This document shows positions 54,514 to 64,000 of a stretch of DNA of 64,000 nt, in pieces. A program made the translations under genes and the position numbers. The DNA is taken from contig CM043963.1 of assembly GCA_014529385.2 (NCBI GenBank), positions 6,743,001 through 6,807,000 on the forward strand, read 5' to 3'. The notes beneath the pieces are model-generated. The model was not told where the DNA came from, ran no database searches, and was given only the letters and a program-made list of their open reading frames with translations. This DNA comes from Adiantum capillus-veneris (Eukaryota; Streptophyta; Polypodiopsida; Polypodiales; Pteridaceae). Within the stretch, counting starts at the first letter, position 1. Every line of letters starts with the position of its first letter.

Positions 54514-55578
54514 TTCTTCTACCTTCGCTTTTCCTTTGTGCTTCTCTCAAGCTAACTCTTCTACCTTCGCCTTCCCTTTAGCCTCTAAGCTAATGACACT
54601 CACCGCTTGGTTCACCGCAGGTGGTGGGGGTAGTGGCGGAATGAGAGGTTGGGGTGGTGGTTGCACTTTTATAGGTGGTCGCAGGATTTGGATTGCTGGG
54701 ATTGGTCCTGGCTGTCTTGGTGGTGGTCTTACTCTTGGCGGAGAGATCTCATTCTGTCTCCCTCCTCTATTGAAATTCTGCCTTCTTGGGTGTGGGCAGT
54801 AGTACATTCCATGGCCGTCTTCCCTGCAGTTGTAACAGTGGTATTCTGGGTTCTGCCTTTGTTGTCCTCTTCCTTCTTCTGGATTTCTGCCAGATGCATG
54901 CCCTTGCTGCACTAGATGCACAGATAAACTCTCTAGTTGGGTGGTGATGCGACTCAGCAGGTCTTTCTGTTCCTCTGCTGTCTCCTCTAGTTGGACTCTA
55001 TGGTTGGCTGTTGCAGCCACTGGGGTTGGTCGGGCCGAGCTTGTTTCCTCTGACTCGTTTACTCTTGCTTGCATGCGCAGCTTCTTGTCTTTAAGGCGGG
55101 CTACTTCGACTGCCAACTCATATGTTGCAGGAAACCTTCCCTTCACCTTCTCTCTAAGCGGCGACCATAGACCAGCAATGTCCTTCTTCAGGAAATTAGG
55201 CGCTCCTTCGCCTTCCTCCAGTGTGGCAACCCATCTCTCCCATAGGTCCACAAACTTTGATTCATAGGTGGCATACTCCAACAGGCCTGCCTGCTTTAAT
55301 TCTGTCAATAGTTGCCATAGCTTCTCCGAGGTTGTGCCTCCACCAAACCTCTTTACAAAAGCAGCCCTTAACACATCCCATGCATTCTTAGTAGCCTGGG
55401 GCAATGCATTATACCAGGACTTGGCCTCTACTTTCATCAGTAGAGGAAAAATTCTAAGTCGTGAAGCGTCGTCATCTTTGTTGGAGAGGACACAAGCAAT
55501 GTCAAAATCGTCCAAAAAATCAGTGGTGAGATCCTCACCCTTCTTTCCACAGAACGTGGGGAAAGAAACACTTGCCAT
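54514..55578 (-). CDS. gag: Gag of the Tat/Ogre-like element
   Basis: Starts MASVSFPTFCGKKGEDLTTD at 55578. Core blocks are FDIACVLSNKDDDASRLRIF, AKSWYNALPQATKNAWDVLR and AAFVKRFGG. Then come a helical region and a CCHC zinc knuckle, CYNCREDGHGMYYC (about residues 245-258). A Pro-rich tail follows (RPPPRQPGPIPAIQ). The frame ends with TGA or TAG near 54546, just before the protease frame, which continues in phase, so gag and pol were probably one frame. Confidence 0.88.
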
Positions 55579-55903
55579 GGTGGTGACTCAGGAAATTACA
55601 AACCCTTTTTTTTTTTATCAACAGCAACTGCTCATAGTGGTTTCTTACAGGGGCGAATGGATAGGTTAAAACAGGATAAAAATAGAGACATTAAAGTAAT
55701 AAAGGTAATCAAGTATGGCGAGAATGATAGGGTTCGGGGAATTAAGGATTTCTCCTAGTACTGCCACACCAAATAGGTAGACGATCTTCTGTTGGTAGAA
55801 GACTTTCCTATCCACATAGATGTTCACATGCATATGCTGCAGGAATCTGAACGGGAATGCCATCATCCCTTTTTCCATTATGCACAAAGGGTGAAATACC
55901 TAC
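55579..55903. other. Spacer between the pre-gag ORF and gag
   Basis: A T-rich run at 55600-55620 on the plus strand and no frame with a domain. It may be a 5' leader or an intron. Confidence 0.4.
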
Positions 55904-56642
55904 TTACACTCTTACCGTGCCAGTGTTGATGAGTCGGCACATCCACAAGAGGTCGTCACCTTTCATGGGTTCTACCCTTCCTTCGTTGCTTAGCACGTAC
56001 AGGGTGATGGCAACGCGTCTGACCACTCCCAGTCTCTTGGCTAACAGCACTTGTAGGTAATTTCCGTAATCGGCTTGTTGCATGAATTCTGCTCCATTCA
56101 GCTGCAGCTCACTCCAGCCCACTGGGTCTCTCTCGTGGTAGAGAGCTTCTTCAGTATAAGTTGTATAGGGAGGGGAGGAAGGTCCTCCACTCGCTTCCCA
56201 AAACAGCGAGAGCAGTAGCCGAACCACTCCTCTCTAGGACATGGGAATCTTCTCACCACTTCTTCTTCTGGATTGTCGAAGTGGATTGGTAGCACTCGCA
56301 TGCGTCGTGCAAATGGGTAGGCGACCTTTCGCCGCTTTCCTTCGGATGACTTCTTCTTTGACAAAGTGGGTACAACCCGGCTCTTTGAGCTTGAAGCACT
56401 TGCTTTGCCAGATGCTTCTCCCTTCAGGGTCATGTGTTTCCAGGCTAGCCTATCTTCTCCTTGCCCTTGGCTTGAGCATCCCCTTTAGGCCACTTTGGGG
56501 TTTTATCTTTGACTGCTGTTTCTTTAGGGAAAAGAGGCCTCACCGTCTGCTTTCCTTCCTTGACATGAATGACCTCCTTGCGATGAATGTCAATGTAGAA
56601 GACTTCAGCCCTTCTGCTACCTCCGTTGCTGGCACTCATTGA
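55904..56642 (-). pseudogene. Extra ORF upstream of gag (Ogre-type ORF1 position)
   Basis: Three overlapping minus pieces. Positions 56642-56445 read SASNGGSRRAEVFYIDIHRK. Positions 56433-56098 read EASGKASASSSKSRVVPTLS, KVAYPFARRMRVLPIHFDNP and EEEVVRRFPCPREEWFGYCS. Positions 56227-55904 read YHERDPVGWSELQLNGAEFM and NYLQVLLAKRLGVVRRVAIT. Together about 240 residues in shifting phases. The position between primer site and gag equals ORF1 of Ogre elements, whose function is unknown. I recognise no domain. Confidence 0.55.
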
Positions 56643-56937
56643 CCGTGTGCCTTGGTTGACAACAGTGATGTCACCTCACCAATCTACCACCTGATGCTTT
56701 CGATTTATAGTTAGAACGAACGATACGAGATGGAGAATTTACCTCTTGAATGTTGATGACATTGCAGCCTGGTAGTAGCACCTCAATGCAGGCGGCTAAG
56801 GCCTCCTTTGTCTCTTCTTCTTTCGTCCCCAGTTAGAAAATTCCTTTAGCCACTCGTCCATGATTGATAGTGGGCGTCACTTTCAGCATTGTAAACTGAA
56901 GGTCTTGAGTTCATCCCTCCTCCATGGGGGCACCAAA
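56643..56937 (-). other. 5' leader and primer binding site of the Tat/Ogre-like element
   Basis: The minus strand right after the LTR reads TTTGGTGCCCCCATGGAGG (56919-56937), a tRNA primer site whose core equals that of the LARD-like element. The rest shows no ORF with domain. Confidence 0.6.
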
Positions 56938-57092
56938 TGACGGACGCAAAGCGGACCCAAACCCCGACGGCCTCTAAAACGCCGCGGGCCGAATGGCTCG
57001 CCTCGAGCCTGCCACGGTAAAGCAAACAGGGGGCACCACCTAGCTTTGAGCGGCTAGGACGCAAAGCCCACGATGATATGAACACCGCAAGC

Positions 57093-57172
<80 letters not shown>

Positions 57173-59014
57173 CACTCACAATTGAAACAACCTCGAGGGT
57201 GTGAGGGTGAATTATTTCTGCAATATTTACAAGGTGGCATGCCGTGGTGGTAGAGAGGTAGGGGGAGGAGATGGTGCAACCTACTTGGTGTGTTCTCTAG
57301 GGCGACTCAATGACTGTGAATACTCGTTCCCAAGAGCGTCCATACGTGTGTGCATCGACCATTGGAGTCGAGAGATAGGTGTGGTTCCCTTCGCATGGTG
57401 CAATTCCAAGGCAAACCCAACACACAAGACCCCCTCCCTGTGATGGTGATGGTGTCAATCCCTCCTACTACACTCTACCCAATGCTTGGTTCCACATAAG
57501 TTGCCCCCCCTGATAGTGACCTCTCAGTGCCAATTTATAGGTGTTGGCTGCTTGGATTATGGTAATCCCAGTGTGGTTAGGGTAATCTTAATCGGGGAGA
57601 CAAAGCAAGTGGTGGGCCCGGTGTGGTTGACCCTTGCTTTGTTTTGGGGGAGGTTATTAAAAGATGGGAATCTCTAGGTGGGCCTTTGTCACCATCACCT
57701 AGAGAGAGGATATTTACAAAAGGGAAATTTACAATGGCTTGGATGAAAACTGAAGATAATGGTAAAATAACCTAAAATTACTGGGATGGCGTCAAGGTTG
57801 CGTGTTGTCGGTGAATGGCGAGCTGCCGGTGCGTTGGTGTCGACCGTACTTCTTTTCGGAGTCGGCCGGGGCATGCCTTCGGCGCATTTTCTGTTTTTGT
57901 CGTTGGTGGCGCGTGCTTTGGATCCTTCTTCTTTCTTTTGTCGATGTCATAGGCGTTTATGCGTGTGTGTATGTATGTATGTGAGTGTGGGAGCATATAT
58001 GTGTATTTGCAGGTGAGTGCGTATATGTATATGTATGTGCGCATACGTCCGTGGGAACACGGGAAGGGGGGGGGGAGTTATATAATGTATATATATATAA
58101 TATATGATTTTATATTTTTTCCTTTTTTCTGTGGCGGATGGCGGACTGCTACGCATGGCGGAAGGAGAGGAGGGGGTAGGATTGGGGTGTGTGTGTGTGG
58201 GTGAGTGTGTGCGTTTGTGTTTTCTGCTGCCGCAAGGCGTGTGTGTGTGTGTGCTTGGGCTGCGGACTGCGCGTGAGGGTGTGGGTGTGTGTTTTTGTTG
58301 CGTATGCGGCGCCCGAGAGAGGGTGTGTGTGTGTGAGTGTGTGTGCTGCAGTGCATGGGAGAGAGAGGAGAGGTGGGGGGGGGGGGGGGGGGGGGGGGTT
58401 GTGGGGTGTGTGTGTGTGTATGTGTTGCTTCCCGCTAGAGAGAGAGAGACTTGCGCGCTGGCGTGCCGTGAGAGGGAGAGTGAGGGAGAGGGGGAGGGGA
58501 GAGGGGAGAGGGGATAAGAGGTAGAGAGAGTGTGTGAGGGAGAGTGAGGGGAAGAGGGGGTATGGCGGGGCATGGGTTTGTGTGGGTGAGAGGGAGAGGG
58601 GGAGGGTGGTGTTGTCTTGCATGGGCTTAAGGACGAAGGAAAACTAAGTCAATGTGGGGGAGGGAATATATCTGCGGGCCGGGGGGGGAATGAGCTGAAG
58701 CAGGGTGAGGCGAGCGGGTGGGGAAGAGGGAGGAGGGGTCGGGTGAGGGAATATTGGCGGGCCGAAAAGGGGGGGTTGGATAGGGTAGAGGGTAAAGGGT
58801 AATGGGAGAGGGGGGGTGAGGGTGAGTGTAAGAGTGAGGGGGGGGGGTCTCATGCGGCTCACACCGAGGGAGCACGAGAGAGGGGTTGGGGGGGGGGGGA
58901 ATATTAGGGAAGGGGTTATGTAAGGAAAATGGGGGGGAGGGAGTACGAAGGTTTTATCTGATGCCTGTAGGGCGGGAGGGGAAAATTGAGTTACGGTGGG
59001 GGGGTACTGAGAGT

Positions 59015-59049
<35 letters not shown>

Positions 59050-59094
59050 GAAATGAGTTTCTTTTTTCTTTGATTTTCCGAAAGTCGTCTATCA
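56938..59094 (-). repeat. 5' LTR of the Tat/Ogre-like element
   Basis: 2157 bp, highly similar to 47993-50306. It differs mostly in simple-repeat length: the TA tract is short, (CA)n(GA)n at 57093-57166 is longer, and G-runs of 24 (58375-58398) and 34 (59015-59048) are present. Minus TATA box CTATAAATT near 57532-57541. Confidence 0.9.
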
Positions 59095-59324
59095 ATAGTA
59101 TGAGTCCATCTTGTACATAGTATGAGACATTGATTGTATTGGCTCTTGTATATACCATGGTTTTATGATAATGACATGTTTTGAGTCGAATGATTATGGT
59201 AAATTTTTGGATTTCTGTTTTTATTTAAGTCTGAAAGTATATACATAGGTTAGAAATTTTCATGACAAAACAAATTAATCCTTAGCACTAAAAGATTTTC
59301 ATTAATTAAAATCTTAGGGTAATG
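59095..59324 (+). other. Chromovirus leader, second part
   Basis: Continues the host after the ATAG flank. It carries the second copy of CCATCTTGTACATAGTATGAG and then AT-rich sequence without ORF. Confidence 0.5.
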
Positions 59325-60290
59325 CAAAAAGCCTTTACACTCCCACCCAGGAAAAAAAACTGCAATACTAAAACAGGTTCAACTCCCGACCTTCAAGGGA
59401 GAGGGACCCAACTTAGAACGTGATGCCGAAGCATGGCTTGATGCCATGGATGACTATTTCCTGGTAGCAGGAACTGCTTTAGAAAATCAGGCAATGCTGG
59501 GAATGTTTCGACTCACTGGAGGTACTAAACTCTGGTGGAAACAACATTGTAGGGATAATCCTTCTATTAGTCCATCATGGGAGAAAATGAAACAGACAGT
59601 GAAAGAGAGATATATTCCTCCGGCTCATCAAGTTATAAGAATGAATGAATTTTTTGCCCTCAGGTAGTTAGGGCTTACTTTAGAAGAATACTACACCAAA
59701 TATGTGTCCTTACGATGCTATGCACCACCAATGACAATGGAACAACAGATTTCTCATTTCTGTCAAGGTCTTAACAAACCTTTAAGTACACGCTTAGAAG
59801 CTATGAGGCCCACATCAATTCAAGATGCCCTTCTCAGAGCTAAACTGCTTGCTGCTGAAGGAAACCCCCCTACAAGGAGCTATCATAACTACAATAATTT
59901 AAGAGGAAGGACAAAGGGAAATTATAATCAAGGAAATCAACGAAGGATAGTACCAGCTACAGCTAATATAGAACAGACTTTTCTAAATATCAGATGTTAC
60001 GGATGCAATCGAATGGGGCACTACAAGAGCTAATGCCCCGAGGAGAAAATTCTGAGAGCTGCTGCTGGAACCACTCTTCAGTCTCAGATAGGCCAAGGAA
60101 ATAATCAAAGGGGAGGAAGAAATAGAGGACGAGTCAGCGGAAGAGGTAGAGGAGCTAGAGCCTATGATGTAGTGGGAGAGCCAACTTTGATGAATGAAGA
60201 AGATGAAAGAGCTACTGTTTTGCCGCCATTGATAACCCTGGAGCTCGGCAATAGTATACAGTCATCCAAACAACTGAAAACAGAGAAGGT
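59325..60290 (+). pseudogene. gag: Gag of the chromovirus
   Basis: A possible start MQKAFTLPPRKK at 59325 needs a one-base shift in an A-run near 59352 to join VQLPTFKGEGPNLERDAEAW. Then come LGMFRLTGGTKLWWKQHCRD and KMKQTVKERYIPPAHQVIRM. A TAG at 59665 replaces the Gln expected in LRQLG, followed by EEYYTKYVSLRCYAPPMTME and FCQGLNKPLSTRLEAMRPTS. A zinc knuckle CYGCNRMGHYKS-stop-CP is at about 59996-60038. A Gly/Arg-rich stretch follows (about 60090-60160). Confidence 0.85.
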
Positions 60291-60720
60291 GAAAAATTTG
60301 AATTACTTATAGATTGTGGTAGCACACACTCTTTTCTCTCCCCCAAATGCTTAAGGAATCCCAGATTAAACCAATGCCCCACCAAGAAATTAGTGGTAGA
60401 ACTAGAAAATGGGAAAGAGGTTCTATCTCAATTTACAGCCGAGGAAGTAGAATTTGAACTGGGAGGAACCCTTACTTTATCTTACTTTCAGACCCTACCA
60501 GAAGGAATCTATTCTAGGAATGGATTGGTTAATCAAAAATCAAGCCCATATTCATTGTGCTCAAGGGAACCTATCCTCCGTAAGTCACTTAGGTGAAGAA
60601 ACATTAGTACAAGGATCAAATGGGAAGCCTAAGGCTCATTTAGTTAAGGCTAGTCGACTTCTGAAAGGGTTACGCAAGGGGCAATAGATCTTTGTAGTAA
60701 AACTCAATAAGTTTGATGAT
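60291..60720 (+). pseudogene. Aspartic protease of the chromovirus
   Basis: KFELLIDCGSTHSFLSPKCL at about 60297-60350 has Asp-Cys-Gly-Ser-Thr-His at the active-site position (Asp-Ser-Gly more usual). VVELENGKEVLSQ and ILGMDWLIKNQAHI (frame-shifted, about 60515) match the flap and second lobe of chromovirus proteases. It is broken by a frameshift near 60510. Confidence 0.78.
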
Positions 60721-62045
60721 TCAAAAGACAACCCAACTCCGGACTCGCTTAAGGAATTTTCGGATATATTTCCGGAAGATCTCTCAAGTTTACCTCCTCC
60801 AAGGGACATAGACCACGAAATAGAAACCTTTCAAGGTAGTTAACCAATTTCAAAAAGACCCTACAAAATGTCAATCCCTGAAGCTATTGGATTAAAAAGA
60901 ACAGCTTTGTCAACTTATTGAACAAGGATTCATACGACCAAGCATTTTACCCTGGGGAGCGCTTGTTCTATTCCAAAAGAAGAAGGATGGATCTTTTCAT
61001 CTCTGCATCGATTATAGGGGACTCAACCAAGTGTTTGTAAAGAATAAGTATCTTATTCCTCGCATCGACGAGTTACTTGATAGATTACATGGGGCAAAGG
61101 TATTCACAAAAATTGATCTCAGATCAGGTTACCATCAAATCCGGATTAAGGAAACAGATATTTATAAAACCGCATTCAACACCCGGTATGGGCTTTATGA
61201 GTTCATAGTAAGGCCTTTTGATCTTACGAATGCTTCGGCTACCATTAATCGACTCATGCAAGATATATTCAGAGAATATCTGGATAATTTTGTATTGGTA
61301 TTTTTCGATGATATCTTGGTATATTACAAAGATGAAAAAGAGCATGAAGGCCATGTACGTAAAGTACTTCATACTCTACGCCAACATCAATTGTATGCTA
61401 AGATGAGCAAATGTGTGTTTTTTACTCATGAAGTTAGCTATCTTGGATTTATTATAAACCCTAAAGGAATCTCGGTAGGCCCCGCAAAGATTAAGGACAT
61501 AATAGACTGGCCACAACCCAAGACGGTCAGTGAGATTCGAAGATTCTTGGGTATTACAGGATGGTATAGAATCTTCGTCAAAGATTACGCAGTCATCGCG
61601 ACACCTTTGACTCAGTTACTTAAAAAGACAGCCAAACTTACATGGGAAAAAGAGTAGGAGGATTGTTTCCTGAAACTAAAACAAAATCTTACATCAACCC
61701 CTATACTCAAATTCCCTGACTTCACTCAAAAGTTTGAAATAGTAATTGATGCTAGTGGCCTTGCTATAGGAGGAGTCTTAAACCAAGAAGGCAGACCAAT
61801 TGCCTTCACTTCTCCAAAATTAAGAATCCATGAACTGAATTATCCAACTCATGATTTGGAACTCCTAGCTGTCATCCATGCTCTCAAGCTCTGGAGGCAC
61901 TATCTTTTAGGGGGGAAATTTCAGTTAATCACTGATCATCAAAGTCTGAAGTGGATTTTTTCTCAAGCAACACTCAACATGAGGCAACGTAGATGGATAA
62001 AACTCTTACAAGAGTATGATTTTGAAATAAAGTATACCAGGTAAG
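60721..62045 (+). pseudogene. pol: Reverse transcriptase and RNase H of the chromovirus
   Basis: LKEFSDIFPEDLSSLPPPRD opens the region. RT follows with [40 protein letters not shown], a degraded [16 protein letters not shown] and catalytic [15 protein letters not shown] near 61300. The thumb is [20 protein letters not shown]. RNase H at about 61700-62045 has VIDASGLAIGGVLNQ, PTHDLELLAVIHALKLWRHY and ITDHQSLKWIF. Stops and shifts at 60841, 60900-60930 and 61655 interrupt it. Confidence 0.93.
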
Positions 62046-63552
62046 GAGAATGTGGTCGTTGATGCCCTTAGCCCGCAAGGTTTTTCTTGGGGCCATTTCC
62101 ACATTCGACAATCCAATTCTAGACAAGGTTAAGGAAGCCTCCATGGAAGATGGGGTTTATCAAAAATTCCTACAAGTTATAAATCAAAAGGATCTAAAGG
62201 GGAAAGAGAAGGACATAACCAAGGATTATTCACTTAAAGATGGGCTTCTCTATTATAAGCACCAACCTTACATTCCTAAGAGCCCAACCTAGAAGGAGTT
62301 AATCCTTTATGAAGGGCACAACGCTCCAGTCACCGGCCATTTGGGCTATGCAAAGACCCTTAATGCTATAAGGAAAAGCTATTTTTGGCCAGGTATGAAA
62401 GGAGATATACTTCGCTACATCAAACAATGCCTTTCCTGCAAGGATTAAGAATGGGTAATGATGCCATGGAAACTTCAACCTCTTGACATTCCTCAGATGA
62501 AGTGGGAACTCATTAGCATGGACTTCGTAACAGGACTTCCTAATGTTCAAGGAGGTTACGACTCCATTATGGTAGTAGTGGACATGCTAACCAAGGTGTC
62601 TCACTTGATGCCTGTAAAAATAGCTTACACTGCATCAGATATAAGTAGTCTATTTGTCAAAGAGATCTTTAGATTACACGGGATTCCAAAAAGAATAGTC
62701 AATGATAGAGATGCAAAATTTACCTCAAAATTTTGGAAGGCTTTATTTGAAGCCTTAGGTACCCAGCTATGTTTCAGTACAGCTTATCACCCGCAGACTG
62801 ACGGTCAGACAGAAAGAGTGAATCAAGTTATTGAAGACATCCTTAGAGCTTACTGCAGTAGAGAACCCCGGAAATGGATACAATTTTTTCCTTTGGTGGA
62901 ATTCGCCTATAATTCCTCATTCCATAAAAGCATTGGGATGTCACCTTTTAATGCACTTTATGGGCATGAATGTATATCACCCCTAAATTTTTCTGACCCC
63001 ACTACAAGAGAAGAAGCTTCACAACAAATGTTGGAAGAGATGGATACCCAAACTAAAGCCATACGACAGGACATTCAAGGAGCTAAGGACCGCCAAAATC
63101 ATTATGTTGATAAAATAAGGTATGATCGACTCTTCAAACACGGGGATAAAGTATTCCTTCGGGTTCGGCCAAAGAGAAGCAACCTATCCTTGGGAAAATT
63201 CAAAAAACTTAGCCCCAGATATTGTGGACCTTATGAAGTAACAAAGGTAATTAGTGATCAAGCTTACAAACTAAAGTTACCTGAACACCTCAAGGTCCAT
63301 AATGTATTTCATATCAATCTTCTCAAACCTTATATTCCAAATCCCAATCACACTTTAGACGACGAACAGATTGTGATGCAGAAGCAAGGAATTTTTGAAC
63401 TCCAACCAGATTGTATTCTCGACACCAGGGAAAGAAGTCTGCAAGATAGAGTAATCAAAGAGCATTTAGTAAAATGGAAGGACTACCCCACTGAAGAGGC
63501 CACATGGGAGGACGAAGTATCCCTTCTCAAAGATTTTTCCAAGTTCGGTTGA
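62046..63552 (+). pseudogene. pol: Integrase with C-terminal chromodomain
   Basis: The zinc-binding part at 62310-62445 reads EGHNAPVTGHLGYAKTLNAI and CLSCKD, then a TAA. The 364-residue frame 62458-63552 carries the DDE core: Asp in SMDFVTGLP, Asp in VNDRDAKFTSKFW and Glu in DGQTERVNQVIED, all intact. The GPY/F domain is KKLSPRYCGPYEVTKVI. The last 50 residues, with LDTRERSLQDRVIKEHLVKW and DYPTEEATWEDE, are a chromodomain that would direct insertion to particular chromatin. The stop is TGA at 63550-63552. Confidence 0.94.
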
Positions 63553-63587
63553 GATGAGGACATCTCAATTCCTTAAGTTGGGGTGAT
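63553..63587 (+). other. Short spacer with polypurine-like tract
   Basis: AAGTTGGGGTGAT directly precedes the LTR start TGTAAGG. Confidence 0.5.
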
Positions 63588-64000
63588 TGTAAGGTTTCCA
63601 GTTTCTGAAACCTTAGAATTTGTACAAATTACAAAAAAATTAATCAGATTGTTAAGAAAACAATTCAAAATTATCCAATTGTGACAAATATTGGTATTTT
63701 GGAACCGTAATCATGACTTTACTATGGTTAGGAATTTTCAGAACTGAATTCCGATAAAAACTAGAAAAGTTACGAGTCCTAAAAGTTACACTGTGAATTA
63801 AATTAATTAAATAAAATTGTAAGGTTATCAATAATCATTACTACAAAGACTTTTTATCCTAAAGATCCTAGATAATTACAGGTAATTGCAGATAAGTCCA
63901 AAGTTAATCAAAAAGTCAAAAAAATAGCAGAAAATCTATTCTCTGGATCTGGGGGGATTGTGTGGGGCAGTGACGAACCGGTCTAGGCCATCTTTAGAAG
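63588..64000 (+). repeat. 3' LTR of the chromovirus (cut by window end)
   Basis: The first 413 bp match 29068 to about 29485 with about 90% identity. The rest lies outside the window. Confidence 0.92.

Larger units (their letters stand above)
47993..59094 (-). mobile_element. Tat/Ogre-like Ty3/gypsy retrotransposon
   Basis: LTRs at 47993-50306 and 56938-59094 share both ends (plus strand TGACGGACGCAAAG to CTATCA). The 4-bp ATAG flanks both sides. Minus-strand order is primer site, extra ORF, gag, protease, reverse transcriptase, RNase H, second RNase H, integrase, polypurine tract. A second RNase H of the archaeal type and an ORF before gag are marks of the Tat/Ogre lineage. Only a few stops are present, so it is one of the younger elements here. 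Confidence 0.9.
29068..64000 (+). mobile_element. Ty3/gypsy chromovirus, split by nested elements and cut by the window edge
   Basis: Both 29068 and 63588 begin TGTAAGGTTTCCAG and match at about 90% over at least 400 bp, so they are the two LTRs of one element or family. gag-pol with a C-terminal chromodomain lies just before 63588. The Athila-like element (31496-46315) and the Tat/Ogre-like element (47993-59094) interrupt it. The 5' LTR probably ends CCTCACA at 47365, followed by a Met-tRNA primer site. An alternative is that 29068-31495 and 46321-63587 belong to two different elements. Confidence 0.7.

Noticed and set aside
57778-58875. Overlapping ORFs in the second Tat/Ogre-like LTR
   Set aside because: Same simple-repeat translations as in the sister LTR. 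Repeat-length differences shift the frames, so no protein is preserved.

Overview
This window is nuclear DNA from a land plant with a large, repeat-filled genome. The elements are all plant-type: Ty3/gypsy chromovirus, Tat-like and Athila-like retrotransposons, Copia LTRs, a CACTA (En/Spm) transposon with TNP2, DUF4218 and DUF4216 domains, LINE reverse transcriptases, a TRIM-like element and a foldback MITE. I cannot place the lineage more precisely. I found no convincing host protein-coding gene, rRNA, tRNA or CRISPR array. Practically every long ORF belongs to a transposable element, and nearly all are broken by stops and frameshifts.

Left part (1-28017). A Copia element on the minus strand (gag 1-475, short LTR about 836-1042) abuts a LINE reverse-transcriptase relic (about 1045-2720) and a pure (GA)n tract (2898-3002). 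From 3161 to 28017 lies a minus-strand CACTA transposon with CACTACAA ends and a 3-bp TGT target duplication. Three things sit inside it. First, a non-autonomous gypsy-like element (about 3271-9190/9220, minus) carries a gag fragment and a 345-residue acidic ORF instead of pol. A 453-bp near-perfect foldback MITE (8575-9027) is inserted in one of its LTRs. Second, a Tat-like gypsy element (12777-22956, plus) splits the TNP2 gene between its DUF4218 and DUF4216 parts. It carries about 4 kb of extra ORFs downstream of integrase. Third, there are arrays of tandem and telomere-like repeats at 10000-10340 and 25650-27340.

Right part (28018-64000). A second LINE relic (28018-29067) is interrupted by a chromovirus whose LTR starts at 29068 and whose 3' LTR starts at 63588. 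The chromovirus gag-pol with a C-terminal chromodomain is at about 59325-63552. Its 5' LTR is split by an Athila-like element without pol (31496-46315, target duplication ATAAG). The leader of that element holds eight copies of a 20-bp palindrome. The Athila-like element in turn contains a solo Copia LTR (38982-39442, duplication TACCT) and a complete TRIM-like element (42405-45372, duplication TTAGG). The chromovirus leader is split by a minus-strand Tat/Ogre-like element (47993-59094). That element has two RNase H domains, an extra ORF before gag, and LTRs with very long G-rich purine tracts.

The genes do not form a host pathway; they are parts of separate mobile elements. Their nesting gives a relative history: LINE first, then CACTA and chromovirus, then the gypsy, Athila-like and Tat elements, then MITE, solo LTR and TRIM. 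Many stops fall where a Gln codon (CAA/CAG) is expected, which fits decay of methylated cytosine.
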